Assembly (NCBI RefSeq): GCF_000622085.1
Contig: NZ_KK211395.1
Coordinates: forward strand, 1-60,340
Source: Butyrivibrio proteoclasticus P6B7
GTDB taxonomy: Bacteria; Bacillota; Clostridia; Lachnospirales; Lachnospiraceae
Direction of reading: 5' to 3'
Length of the DNA: 60,340 nucleotides
In this document: in pieces, positions 31,203 through 39,308 of the stretch
How the letters are laid out: each line of letters begins with the position of its first letter
Numbering within the stretch: the stretch's first letter is position 1
Notes under the pieces: model-generated
What the model saw: the letters and a program-made list of their open reading frames with translations, nothing else
What the model was told of the DNA's origin: nothing
Database searches by the model: none
Translations under genes and position numbers: made by a program

Positions 31203-31922
31203 ATGAGCAAATCATCAAATAAAGTGGCTAGATCAGCCAGAATATTATTATCATCAAATCAAAAGAAACTAAGCATCTTACTCAAGGTCATCGTAATAGT
31301 ATCCGCGTTTGTGGGCACAGCGATCAGTGCTTTTGGCGACGGAAACTTTTTCATGGGCGGATCGAGAGCCTTCATGTATTTCACGATTCAGTCCAACATT
31401 GCAGTAGCCATCATAAGTGCGATAGGTCTTTTCCTCATGAGAGGAGACAGGGCGGTTAGCAGAGCGTGGTTCGTGGTCAAGTTCGTAGGCGCGGTGGCTA
31501 TAACTTTGACGGGAGTTGTGTTCTGCTTCGTGCTGGCGCCAACGCTTGGCAGCAAAGCATGGAACGTTCATAACGTGCTAACCCACGTGGTTGTGCCGAT
31601 TGCGGCAGTGGCTGATTTCTTTATCGTTGCGCCTAAGGCCAGGATTAGCAAGAAGAATGTGCCTTTCGTCCTGATTCCACCGATCCTTTACGCGATCTAT
31701 GCAGGCATCGGCTATGTACAGGGCTGGGAGTTCTACGAGGGCGGCTATAACTATCCTTACTTCTTCCTGAACTGGGGAAGTCCAGCGGGAGCCTTCGGTT
31801 TCACTGACGAGCTGCCTTTCATGGGTACAGGCTGGTGGATACTTTTGCTGTTTATTTTCCTGCTTGCGGTGGGCACTTGCTACCTCAAGATTGCGGAGAT
31901 TATAGATAAGAAGAATAAATAA
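31203..31922 (+). CDS. Pr6Pr-family membrane protein (239 aa)
   Basis: Six hydrophobic segments match the Pr6Pr family (six-helix membrane protein): LSILLKVIVIVSAFVGTAIS, MYFTIQSNIAVAIISAIGLF, VHNVLTHVVVPIAAVADFFI, YPYFFLNWGSPAGAFGF and WWILLLFIFLLAVGTCYLKI. Function is unknown. The ATG at 31203 has GCGAGG upstream; the frame opening at 31092 lacks a site. It lies between another membrane gene and a flavodoxin. Confidence 0.85.
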   Translation: MSKSSNKVARSARILLSSNQKKLSILLKVIVIVSAFVGTAISAFGDGNFFMGGSRAFMYFTIQSNIAVAIISAIGLFLMRGDRAVSRAWFVVKFVGAVAITLTGVVFCFVLAPTLGSKAWNVHNVLTHVVVPIAAVADFFIVAPKARISKKNVPFVLIPPILYAIYAGIGYVQGWEFYEGGYNYPYFFLNWGSPAGAFGFTDELPFMGTGWWILLLFIFLLAVGTCYLKIAEIIDKKNK

Positions 31923-31952
31923 GGTTAAATACATTCAAAGGGGGCATTAATT

Positions 31953-32408
31953 ATGAGTAACGCAGTAATCATCTACGCTTCAACACATCACGGCAACACC
32001 AAGAAGGTTGTTGACGCAATTGCCAAGGAGTTCGACGTTGAGCTTGTTGACGCAACACAGGTTCAGGAAAAAGATCTATCGGGTTACGATCTGATCGGTT
32101 TTGCCAGCGGAATTTATGCGGCGCAGTTCCATCAGCAGGTTAAGAACTTCGCACAGGTTAACCTTCCTCAGAATAAGAAGATCTTTTACATCATGACAAG
32201 TGCCATGAACAAAGACTTCTCCAAGTCTATGGCTGAGTCCATCAAGGGCAAGAACGCTGAGGTTGTGGGCAAGTTCACATGTCACGGTTACAACACTTTC
32301 GGACCTTTCAAGCTTGTGGGCGGAACCAGCAAGGGACATCCTGATGAGAACGACCTCACTGATGCAGTTGAGTTCTTCAGAAAGCTCATCAGAGTAGGCG
32401 AGGCGTGA
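31953..32408 (+). CDS. Flavodoxin-family protein (151 aa)
   Basis: The FMN phosphate loop is visible as YASTHHGNTKKVVDAIAKEF. The following GYDLIGFASGIYAAQFHQQV and KIFYIMTSAMNKDFSKSM fit a flavodoxin or protoporphyrinogen-oxidase-like flavodoxin. It transfers electrons with bound FMN. AAAGGGGGC precedes the ATG, and a strong terminator follows, so it is probably monocistronic or the end of a unit. Confidence 0.88.
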   Translation: MSNAVIIYASTHHGNTKKVVDAIAKEFDVELVDATQVQEKDLSGYDLIGFASGIYAAQFHQQVKNFAQVNLPQNKKIFYIMTSAMNKDFSKSMAESIKGKNAEVVGKFTCHGYNTFGPFKLVGGTSKGHPDENDLTDAVEFFRKLIRVGEA

Positions 32409-32437
32409 GAAGAAATTCAAATTGATGATTGTTATAG

Positions 32438-32471
32438 AGCCATGTACTAATTACAAAGTACATGGCTTTTT
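32438..32471 (+). terminator. Intrinsic terminator after the flavodoxin gene
   Basis: AGCCATGTACT (32438-32448) pairs with AGTACATGGCT (32457-32467), followed by TTTTT. Confidence 0.9.
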
Positions 32472-32473
32472 TG

Positions 32474-32656
32474 TGATATATGAAATTTCTCCGAAATTCC
32501 TATATCATAAAAAACGCTCCGTTATGGATGCGCACTACTGTGTATGACATTTCATTAGGCTCGAAAAAACCTCGCCAAGTGATCTGCACATCGCGCGATA
32601 GGTAAATGTTGCATAAATGCAACCGCGCTCGGCGCGAGCATGTTGCAAGCAACATG
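32474..32656 (+). repeat. Three-hairpin dispersed element, copy 1
   Basis: The element has a first hairpin TGATATA...TATATCA (32474-32507), then AACGCTCCG and TGGATGCGCAC, a second hairpin GTTGCATAAATGCAAC (32608-32623), the line CGCGCTCGGC, and a third hairpin CATGTTGCAAGCAACATG (32639-32656). A relative lies at 52812-52932. Paired-base changes between copies preserve the stems. It ends 33 bases before a consensus promoter. Confidence 0.75.
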
Positions 32657-32688
32657 CTTTCTTATATGCCAAAATGAAAAAGAAAAGG

Positions 32689-32735
32689 TTGACATTCACG
32701 CAATGCGTAATATAATAAGTATATACGCATTGCGT
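32689..32735 (+). promoter_or_regulatory. Promoter overlapped by a 12-bp-arm inverted repeat
   Basis: TTGACA (32689-32694) and TATAAT (32711-32716) have a 16-base spacer. ACGCAATGCGTA (32698-32709) in the spacer and TACGCATTGCGT (32724-32735) after the -10 are exact complements flanking the -10 box. A dimer or tetramer bound there would block RNA polymerase, as in autoregulated toxin-antitoxin promoters. Confidence 0.8.
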
Positions 32736-32753
32736 TACTATGTGAGGTGTCTT

Positions 32754-33038
32754 ATGAGTGCCGAATATAATGTAGATATCGAGGGACTAAATCTAACCAT
32801 TGAATGTGAAGAAGATGGTTCGGAGCAAAGAGGTAAGAGATTAACTGCATATTGTGTCAGAGCTGTTAGGAATCTTACAGGTATGAATCGCAGGGAATTT
32901 GCTGATTGGTTAGGAATTCCATATAGAACTATTACTGATTGGGAACTTGAGCAGAGGCAGATGCCGGATTATGTACTTAGATTGATAGCCTATAAGGTGC
33001 GAATGGAATATGCCGATAAAACAGGTGAGAGAAATTAA
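32754..33038 (+). CDS. Helix-turn-helix protein, likely autoregulator (94 aa)
   Basis: The HTH is seen at about residues 33-85 (VRAVRNLTGMNRREFADWLG, then IPYRTITDWELEQRQMPDYV), a plasmid/antitoxin-like XRE variant. The N-terminal 30 residues form an acidic lead. The ATG at 32754 follows GTGAGGTG; upstream codons in this frame run through the promoter and repeat and are not real. The palindromic promoter suggests that it represses itself. A two-gene unit with a GNAT-like protein follows 120 bases later. Confidence 0.8.
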   Translation: MSAEYNVDIEGLNLTIECEEDGSEQRGKRLTAYCVRAVRNLTGMNRREFADWLGIPYRTITDWELEQRQMPDYVLRLIAYKVRMEYADKTGERN

Positions 33039-33158
33039 AAGCTTTCCTTATTACTAAATTGTCAATTGAAGTGACTTTGTTGGTATAATGAGTGTGATGA
33101 TAAGTCTTTTTTCTCTTCCTTGTTTTTATTAAATGATAATAAGGAAGGAGAGATGCCT

Positions 33159-33344
33159 ATGATAGGAGGACTAGATATGGCTGGAAGGGTTACATACACT
33201 TTGACAGACATTCCTGGTGAACTTGGAACTAAGATAATCGATCAGATTCGCGAATCAGATAAACCTTCTCGTAAAGAGATGGAAGAAAAAGTTCAAGCTA
33301 TGAAACGTCGTATCTTGGCAGCGGAAAAGCGTGAAAAAGAGTAG
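33159..33344 (+). CDS. Antitoxin-like small charged protein (61 aa)
   Basis: The start could be 33159 (GGAAGGAG upstream) or 33177 (GGAGG at 33165-33169); 33159 is given. The product has a short strand (RVTYTLTDIP) and a long charged helix (SRKEMEEKVQAMKRRILAAE) and ends KREKE. The stop overlaps the following GTG start by 14 bases. The layout resembles antitoxins that sit before GNAT toxins, but the family is not recognised. Confidence 0.6.
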   Translation: MIGGLDMAGRVTYTLTDIPGELGTKIIDQIRESDKPSRKEMEEKVQAMKRRILAAEKREKE

Positions 33345-33939
33345 TGTTGTAAACCATAATGAAGTGTTTTATTGCGAGCATTTGGTTTTGACTAGAAAGA
33401 CCATGCAGGATATAGACGATTTTCGGGTTACCAATTCGGAAGGAAAAGGTCTTCTGGAGTATTTACAGAATAATGCATATCATGATGAGAAATTGGGGGC
33501 ACAGCGAATTTATCTGGTTAGAGATATGATAACAGATGAGTTGGTGGCCTTTTTTGGTTTAAAGACTGGAATGGTTTCTCAGAATGAAAGAGCTGTTAAG
33601 ATTGATAATGAAGAAAGAATTGTATTTGATATGATATCGGGGATAGAATTGGCAGAGCTGGCAGTAAATGATATTTATATACGCCATAATCCAGCGAGTA
33701 AAGGGTGTGGTCTGATTATATTTAATGATTTCATATTGCCAATATGCGAGCAAGCTAAACAACTTGTTGGGTGTGAGATATTATATGGTTTTTCAGTGGA
33801 TGAAAAAGGAAAACTTCTTGATAGATATTTAAATGAATACAATTTTGCTAGATTAGATCCAGAAAGTGAGGCAAAAGTTCAGGATCGACTTCGACCATAT
33901 TTTGATAAGGGGTGTGTATTTATTTACCAGAAAATCTGA
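33331..33939 (+). CDS. GNAT-like acetyltransferase, possible toxin (202 aa)
   Basis: The central region has the GNAT pattern: RIYLVRDMITDELVAFFGLK, LAELAVNDIYIRHNPASKGC, then GLIIFNDFILPICEQAKQLV and LYGFSVDEKGKLLDRYLNEY, FARLD. The acetyl-CoA loop (usually Q/RxxGxG/A) appears as HNPASKGCG. The start is a GTG that overlaps the small upstream gene, indicating tight coupling. GNAT toxins such as TacT acetylate aminoacyl-tRNA; whether this one does is unknown. AT-rich sequence fits acquisition. Confidence 0.65.
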   Translation: MKKSSVVNHNEVFYCEHLVLTRKTMQDIDDFRVTNSEGKGLLEYLQNNAYHDEKLGAQRIYLVRDMITDELVAFFGLKTGMVSQNERAVKIDNEERIVFDMISGIELAELAVNDIYIRHNPASKGCGLIIFNDFILPICEQAKQLVGCEILYGFSVDEKGKLLDRYLNEYNFARLDPESEAKVQDRLRPYFDKGCVFIYQKI

Positions 33940-33994
33940 CCCCAACTTAGCAAGAATTGGCATAATTCCGGCAATAATGCTTTAGAGAACACAG

Positions 33995-34042
33995 GGCCTG
34001 ATATGTTACATTTAGAACATGTAATGTATCGGGCTTTTTATT
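33995..34042 (+). terminator. Intrinsic terminator
   Basis: GCCTGATATGTTACAT pairs with ATGTAATGTATCGGGC (ending 34034), with one G:U pair, and TTTTTATTTT follows. It ends the GNAT unit. Confidence 0.8.
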
Positions 34043-34049
34043 TTCACGG

Positions 34050-34081
34050 ATTGCGATCTGGAAGAATTCGGATCACGCAAT
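34050..34081. promoter_or_regulatory. Possible operator upstream of the GH51 gene
   Basis: ATTGCGATC and GATCACGCAAT form an imperfect inverted repeat with a central GAATTC, about 50 bases before the arabinofuranosidase start. LacI-type sugar repressors use such sites; no repressor gene is nearby. Confidence 0.3.
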
Positions 34082-34131
34082 TGTCAGCAAATTGAATCGC
34101 TTTGCAACAACTAGTTTTGGGGAGGTAGCAT

Positions 34132-35730
34132 ATGGCACAGAATGCAAAGATTACAGTACATCCAGCCTACAAGATTGGGGAGATCTCAGATAGACTTTTT
34201 TCTGCGTTCCTTGAGCCCATTGGCACGATGGTGAATGGAACGATGTTTAACCCTAAGCATCCAACAGCTGATGAACAGGGCTTTCGCGGAGATTTCATAG
34301 AGGCAATCAAGAATACACACCTGCCTGCGGTAAGGCTTCCAGGCGGTAACTTCGTGTCTGCGTGGCAGTGGAAGAATTCCATTGGCCCTATGGCGCAGAG
34401 GAAGGGCGTGCTGGATCCTGCTTGGCATCAGTACTACACCAACGAAGTGGGGCACGATGAGTATCTGCAGTGGGCAGCCAAGGTTGGCACAGAAGCCCTC
34501 TACACAGTGAACATGGGCACTGGCACAATCCAGGATGCCATGGATCTTGTGGAGTACACTAATCACGAGGGCGGCACCTACTGGTCTGACCTTAGAAAGA
34601 GCTATGGCCACGAGGATCCTTACAATGTGAAGATGTGGTATCTGGGCAACGAGATGGATGGCCCATGGCAGCTAGGTTCCTGGAGTGCAGATCCAGAGGG
34701 CTACGGCGTCAAGGTTCTCGAGACTTCCAAGGCCATCAAGTGGATCGACGAAACAATAGAAACAGCGGTGTGCGGCTCCAGCGCTCCTTTCATGGAGGGA
34801 TTTCCAGCTTGGGATGAGTCCGCACTTAACAAGTGTTACGACGTGGTGGACTATGTCAGCGTTCATCACTATCACAGCGCACCTCCCGGAGACATCAAAG
34901 CTCTCCTTGGCGGCGCACTGTACTACGAGGACTTCATCAACACTGAGGTTGCCATGATCGACTACGTGGCTTCCAAACACAGATCTCCTAAGCAGGTCAA
35001 TATTTCTTTTGACGAATATGGAGCAATGATCAGGCCTCTGGAGGCATTGCATCCGGGCTATGGTCGCTACAACATGGCCAGGAACCACTACAGGTTCGAC
35101 CCAGACAGGCACTATGTTCGCCACGATCCTGACAACATGCCTGAGCGTCAGTTCCCAGGCGGCGACATGCTTCATGCTCTTTCAATGGCATCAATTCAGC
35201 TTGCGCTCTTACGTCACGCCGACAGAGTTAAGATTGGCTGCATGACAGGTGGACTTCCAGCCCTTGCTGCATCCAACCACGATCATGTGTGGAAGTCAGC
35301 TTCCCATCACGTTTTCATGGACCTTATCAAGTTTGCCAAGGGCACAGCCCTGGACACCAAGGTGGAGAGCGAGACCTATGACATGCCTGGCTACGCCATC
35401 GAGGACACATCACAGTACACCGGCAAGGAGGGCGTCAACTTCATCGACTCAGCCAGCGCTTGGGATCAGGAGCATCAGCGCGTTACTGTCTTTGTCATCA
35501 ACAGAAACGAGGACGCAGAGTATCCACTCACCGTGGACTTGAAGGGCTTCGAGGGCTACAAGGTCGCATCCGTCCACAGCATGCAGACTGATGATCTTGA
35601 TAAAAAGAACTCTTATGAGGATGAGACAGTGATTGTTCCTGAGGAGAGAAGTGATTACGAGCTTGTGGATGGTGAATTTAAGATGTATGTTAAACCACTG
35701 TCTTGGAATGTGCTTGTGTTTGAGAAATAA
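34132..35730 (+). CDS. GH51 alpha-L-arabinofuranosidase (532 aa)
   Basis: The GH51 pattern is present: FSAFLEPIG, RLPGGNFVSAWQWKNSIGP, WYLGNEMDGPWQ with the acid/base Glu in the GNE motif, and ISFDEYGAM with the nucleophile Glu. No signal peptide is present, so the enzyme works in the cytosol on arabino-oligosaccharides taken up from arabinan or arabinoxylan. It removes terminal alpha-L-arabinofuranose. The length is typical. GGGGAGG lies before the ATG. Codons are C-rich, unlike the preceding AT-rich unit. It stands alone, which suggests its transport genes lie elsewhere. A GH43 enzyme at 57696 may act on the same polymer. Confidence 0.93.
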   Translation: MAQNAKITVHPAYKIGEISDRLFSAFLEPIGTMVNGTMFNPKHPTADEQGFRGDFIEAIKNTHLPAVRLPGGNFVSAWQWKNSIGPMAQRKGVLDPAWHQYYTNEVGHDEYLQWAAKVGTEALYTVNMGTGTIQDAMDLVEYTNHEGGTYWSDLRKSYGHEDPYNVKMWYLGNEMDGPWQLGSWSADPEGYGVKVLETSKAIKWIDETIETAVCGSSAPFMEGFPAWDESALNKCYDVVDYVSVHHYHSAPPGDIKALLGGALYYEDFINTEVAMIDYVASKHRSPKQVNISFDEYGAMIRPLEALHPGYGRYNMARNHYRFDPDRHYVRHDPDNMPERQFPGGDMLHALSMASIQLALLRHADRVKIGCMTGGLPALAASNHDHVWKSASHHVFMDLIKFAKGTALDTKVESETYDMPGYAIEDTSQYTGKEGVNFIDSASAWDQEHQRVTVFVINRNEDAEYPLTVDLKGFEGYKVASVHSMQTDDLDKKNSYEDETVIVPEERSDYELVDGEFKMYVKPLSWNVLVFEK

Positions 35731-36246
35731 GAGAGTTAGAAAATGAAAAATGGCAATCGCACTGAATATCAGCGTGGATGCTTAGATTGAAATTGCGGGT
35801 AAGGAGTATTGAATCAGTACATCTTATCCGCAAATTTAGTTTTTGAGTTTTGGTTTCGAGAAAGTGATTTGCGAAAAATACAGAAAAATCGCCCTTTTTT
35901 CAAATTTTGCCGTAGTGGTTTCCTTGTTTCTTTCTAGAATGAATGTCTTGTAGATAATACTCGTTCGCTTTTTTGTAGATAGGGACACCTTCTCTATTCT
36001 CCGTTAACCATTAAATGCTATCCCATATATCAGTACAGAAAAAATGGACTTTTTTCTTATTTTACCGTAATTTCCCTTGGAAACTATTTTTCTCCAGAAA
36101 AAACTTGCGGATAGGGGGTGTTGAATCACCACATCTTATCCGCCCAGCCTCACACAATTTCCAACCACAACTATTGCGATATTCCGTACACTTCTGCTAC
36201 AATAGGAAACGGAAAAACGTTTTCTTTTCTCAAAATGAGGTGGGTT
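35731..36246. repeat. Mixed palindrome cluster
   Basis: This gap holds arms of three palindrome families. A GCGGGTAA/TTATCCGC pair spans 35793-35834 and a GCGGATA/TTATCCGC pair spans 36112-36144. Between them lie ACAGAAAAA (35878), GCCGTAG (35908), TACAGAAAAA (36034) and TACCGTAA (36062). No gene is seen. A GAGGTG ribosome site for the next gene ends the gap. Confidence 0.75.
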
Positions 36247-37734
36247 ATGGGAATAAAGAAACTTGGCGAAATCAAGCTGGCGCAAAGGGGTCTTGCACTG
36301 GCTCTTACTGCTGTGCTCGTGGCAGCACCACTATGTGTTGGACTTTGGAGACAAAGCCTTAGCGAGAAACAAAATCTTTCTGAAAATCAGAATCTTACTG
36401 AAGAGCAGCTTGAAATTCTGAGTATAATCGATGATCTCCCTAGAATACACAATCTTGCAGACGATGCGTATCTTTCTTTTGTTGACTTTAACAAAGAGTC
36501 TAGCCTTATTTCCGAGGTGGAGATCAAAACCCTGAAACAATATATTGATGAGGCTAAAGAGGTGTGTTCTTCATACCTAAGAGATGCCTATGACAATTAT
36601 GGAAATCTTATCACTAATAAGGAAAAGCTTGATACTAGCTTGGAGATTGTTGATAAGAGTCTGACTGATGCATATTCATATATGGAGGAAGCTGAAAAAT
36701 TATCAGGACGTGAGCATGATATATTGATGAAAAAGGCATCCCATAAAATACTACTTGCAGAGAATGTTTTCATGATTTCTAGAGAATACTATGAAATAGA
36801 AAATACTAACCTCAACCTTTTTATGCTTAATTGTGATAAGTGTAGAACTGCGCTTAGCAGAAGTTATGATAAGATTGAGGTTTTCAGAAAAAAACTTAAA
36901 AGACCAGAAAATGCAGACAAAGCAAAAGATATCCTGTCAGATATTGTAAGACTGGATCAAGAGGTTACAAAGAAAGTAGAGGCAGGAGAGGATTATACAG
37001 AAGATGCAAATGAGCTGGTAACAAAGCTGATGGCATGGAGAGTTTATGAGAATTGTTTAAATTATAGAGAAGATGCCACATTAATAGAGTATAAGAATGG
37101 TTCTATCACAACTGATACAACACTAACTGTAATAGATGAAAATGGCAGAGGATTGGAAAAACGTTCAGAAGTAGAATATAAGTGTGTGATAGTAACAATT
37201 AAATTTGAAGGTGACAGGCACCCATACGATTCAAAAGTCAAATATGATTTTAGAGTTTGTGAGGACGGGAATGTACAGATTTGGGATCCTACTAATACTT
37301 ATTCAAAAACAATATTGTACGAATCCAAAGCGGAAGTAGAAAGAATATCTGCATTTTTTGATGCAGATGATGGGACCATAGCTGCTGAAAGTAGATTAGG
37401 AGAAGTAAGTGAGAATAGCGGTCATGCGTATATGAACGGATCAGCCCGTTTAATGGGAAATCTCAGTGAGATAGAATTGGCTACGTTTTTTGGCGATGAT
37501 GTTCCAGATTACTATGTTAAGATGCAGGAATATGATAACCAAATAGCCCAGGCAAAAGCAGCAGCTCAGATGGAGAATCCTCTACTAAAGTCCATTACCA
37601 AAGACACCGTCCCTCTTTCATCCGGTGCAAGTCTTCCAGGAAACAAATACATATTACTTCTAGTATTGATTGGAGCAGTTGTTTTGGCAACAGTAGTTGG
37701 CCTGAGGTTGTTGGTGAATCCTAAGAAGTCATGA
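36247..37734 (+). CDS. Bitopic coiled-coil surface protein 1 (495 aa)
   Basis: An N-terminal hydrophobic segment (GLALALTAVLVAAPLCVGLW) and a C-terminal membrane helix (YILLLVLIGAVVLATVVGLR) followed by NPKKS bracket a long helical domain (SEKQNLSENQNLTEEQLEIL, later KKLKRPENADKAKDILSDIV). A strand-rich part near residues 280-400 carries VQIWDPTNTYSKT. The product at 37743 has the same plan (IKIWDP at the same place), so the two are paralogues, and 50308 is a third. The ATG at 36247 follows GAGGTG; the frame from 36118 lies in the palindrome cluster. It leads a unit with a hybrid kinase and may be the kinase's input partner; that is inference. Confidence 0.72.
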   Translation: MGIKKLGEIKLAQRGLALALTAVLVAAPLCVGLWRQSLSEKQNLSENQNLTEEQLEILSIIDDLPRIHNLADDAYLSFVDFNKESSLISEVEIKTLKQYIDEAKEVCSSYLRDAYDNYGNLITNKEKLDTSLEIVDKSLTDAYSYMEEAEKLSGREHDILMKKASHKILLAENVFMISREYYEIENTNLNLFMLNCDKCRTALSRSYDKIEVFRKKLKRPENADKAKDILSDIVRLDQEVTKKVEAGEDYTEDANELVTKLMAWRVYENCLNYREDATLIEYKNGSITTDTTLTVIDENGRGLEKRSEVEYKCVIVTIKFEGDRHPYDSKVKYDFRVCEDGNVQIWDPTNTYSKTILYESKAEVERISAFFDADDGTIAAESRLGEVSENSGHAYMNGSARLMGNLSEIELATFFGDDVPDYYVKMQEYDNQIAQAKAAAQMENPLLKSITKDTVPLSSGASLPGNKYILLLVLIGAVVLATVVGLRLLVNPKKS

Positions 37735-37742
37735 GGTGCATT

Positions 37743-39308
37743 ATGGAAAAAAAGAAATTTAGCATCGATACCCATTGGAAGCAGATTCTGGCTTTGTTTA
37801 TGTGCGTCATTTTAGTGGCCACAGTTGGTGTGGCGTCATTTAGCACCAAAGGGAAGAGTTTTGGCAGGCTCCAGGCCCGCGATGAGATGCAGGGCGAAAT
37901 TGTTGAGACCATGGAGTATTATCAGGAGCTCTATGATCTTGCGGAAGTGGTTATTGCAGAGTATTCCAAATTAGATGAGATCTCTGACATCGTTTATCCA
38001 TCAGATGTGGAAGCAATGAAACACGATCTGAACTGGATAGAAGAGGAATGCAATAAAGACTTGCGCACTGCCTATGACAAATACACAGAATACCTGGATG
38101 AGCAAAAAGAGCTATCTGATAAGTTTGCCCTCATAAGGAAGAACGTACAGGAAGCAGATGAGCTGATGGAGAAGGCAAGTACTTCCAATAATCCGGATAA
38201 ATATATAAATAAAGCGCAGAAAAAGCTTTTGGCTTCAGATGAAATTTATACAAGCGCCGAAGGCCTTGTTGGAGATGTTAGTAAAACAAAAACAGCAGTT
38301 TTTGATGAAATGGCAAATGCCATTATAAAGTTGAATAGCTATGGTGCTGGCTTTATGTTTTGGGATAAGCCTGTACGATATGGAGTGAATGAAAGTACAA
38401 GGGAGTTCTATGAAGATATTTTGAAACTGTATGCGAAGGTTAATGATCAAACTCTATCAAGGGACGATCATACGCAAGCTGTAGAGGAGCTTGTCCAGAA
38501 GTTGGTGGCTTCTAGTGCCTTCATTAGGTATTGCAGAAATACTTCTGATGGCTCAGCTTGTACACTCGAAAGCTATAAGTATTGTTCATCATATGATAAG
38601 TACGTTGGCTATAAAGAAGATGAAAATGGTAATTATGGGCCAGTGTATGAGACGATAGAGCAAAATAACATGGAAGTGGCGGTTGGGTTTGCCTCTTTTG
38701 GGGTAGGTACAATACATTACTTTTACCAGTATGTAGAGGAGGATGATGGAAGAATAAAAATCTGGGATCCAGTAAACGACTGTGCTGATAGACCGGCATA
38801 TTTATTCTATGCAGATGAAGAAATTGCCAAGATTAATTCATTTTTAAATCCGGATGAAAAGGCCATAGAAGCAGAAAATGCACAAATAGAGACCGTAAAG
38901 ACGGCGTCTAACGCTTGTGCAATGGTATTTAGAGATTTATATATCAACATCGGGTCTCCTTTAGTAAACTTTAGAGATACCACTCTCACTTACGACTCCG
39001 ACCTCCAGGATCTCTCCACCCTCCTCAACCAGGCCAAGATCCGCGCAGGCCTTGAGCCATCCGATTCCACCGATGACATCCTGAACATTGTTGCCAACAA
39101 TTCTCCAGCAGTGGTGGCTGACAATGTTGAAGCCGATAGTAATATCCAGACCCTTGAAGATTCCCAGATTCCGATGGCTTCAACAGCCAGAAGTTCTGGT
39201 AGTGATTATGCCCTGTTCTATTTAATGCTTACAGCCTTTGCTGTAGTGGCCGTTGTCGGCGTTGTTCTTAACCTGTCGGAAAAGAAATATGAACAAAATC
39301 CTAGATAA
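37743..39308 (+). CDS. Bitopic coiled-coil surface protein 2 (521 aa)
   Basis: This resembles the preceding product: N-terminal membrane segment (ILALFMCVILVATVGVASF), long helices (YYQELYDLAEVVIAEYSKLD, IRKNVQEADELMEKASTSNN), a strand part with KIWDPVNDCADRPAYLFYAD, then a C-terminal helix (ALFYLMLTAFAVVAVVGVVL). GAGGTG 6 bases upstream sets the ATG at 37743, 8 bases after the previous stop. The middle is AT-rich while both ends are GC-richer with C-ending codons, a mosaic also seen in 50308. Its stop overlaps the kinase start by 20 bases, so the two are co-translated. Confidence 0.72.
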   Translation: MEKKKFSIDTHWKQILALFMCVILVATVGVASFSTKGKSFGRLQARDEMQGEIVETMEYYQELYDLAEVVIAEYSKLDEISDIVYPSDVEAMKHDLNWIEEECNKDLRTAYDKYTEYLDEQKELSDKFALIRKNVQEADELMEKASTSNNPDKYINKAQKKLLASDEIYTSAEGLVGDVSKTKTAVFDEMANAIIKLNSYGAGFMFWDKPVRYGVNESTREFYEDILKLYAKVNDQTLSRDDHTQAVEELVQKLVASSAFIRYCRNTSDGSACTLESYKYCSSYDKYVGYKEDENGNYGPVYETIEQNNMEVAVGFASFGVGTIHYFYQYVEEDDGRIKIWDPVNDCADRPAYLFYADEEIAKINSFLNPDEKAIEAENAQIETVKTASNACAMVFRDLYINIGSPLVNFRDTTLTYDSDLQDLSTLLNQAKIRAGLEPSDSTDDILNIVANNSPAVVADNVEADSNIQTLEDSQIPMASTARSSGSDYALFYLMLTAFAVVAVVGVVLNLSEKKYEQNPR

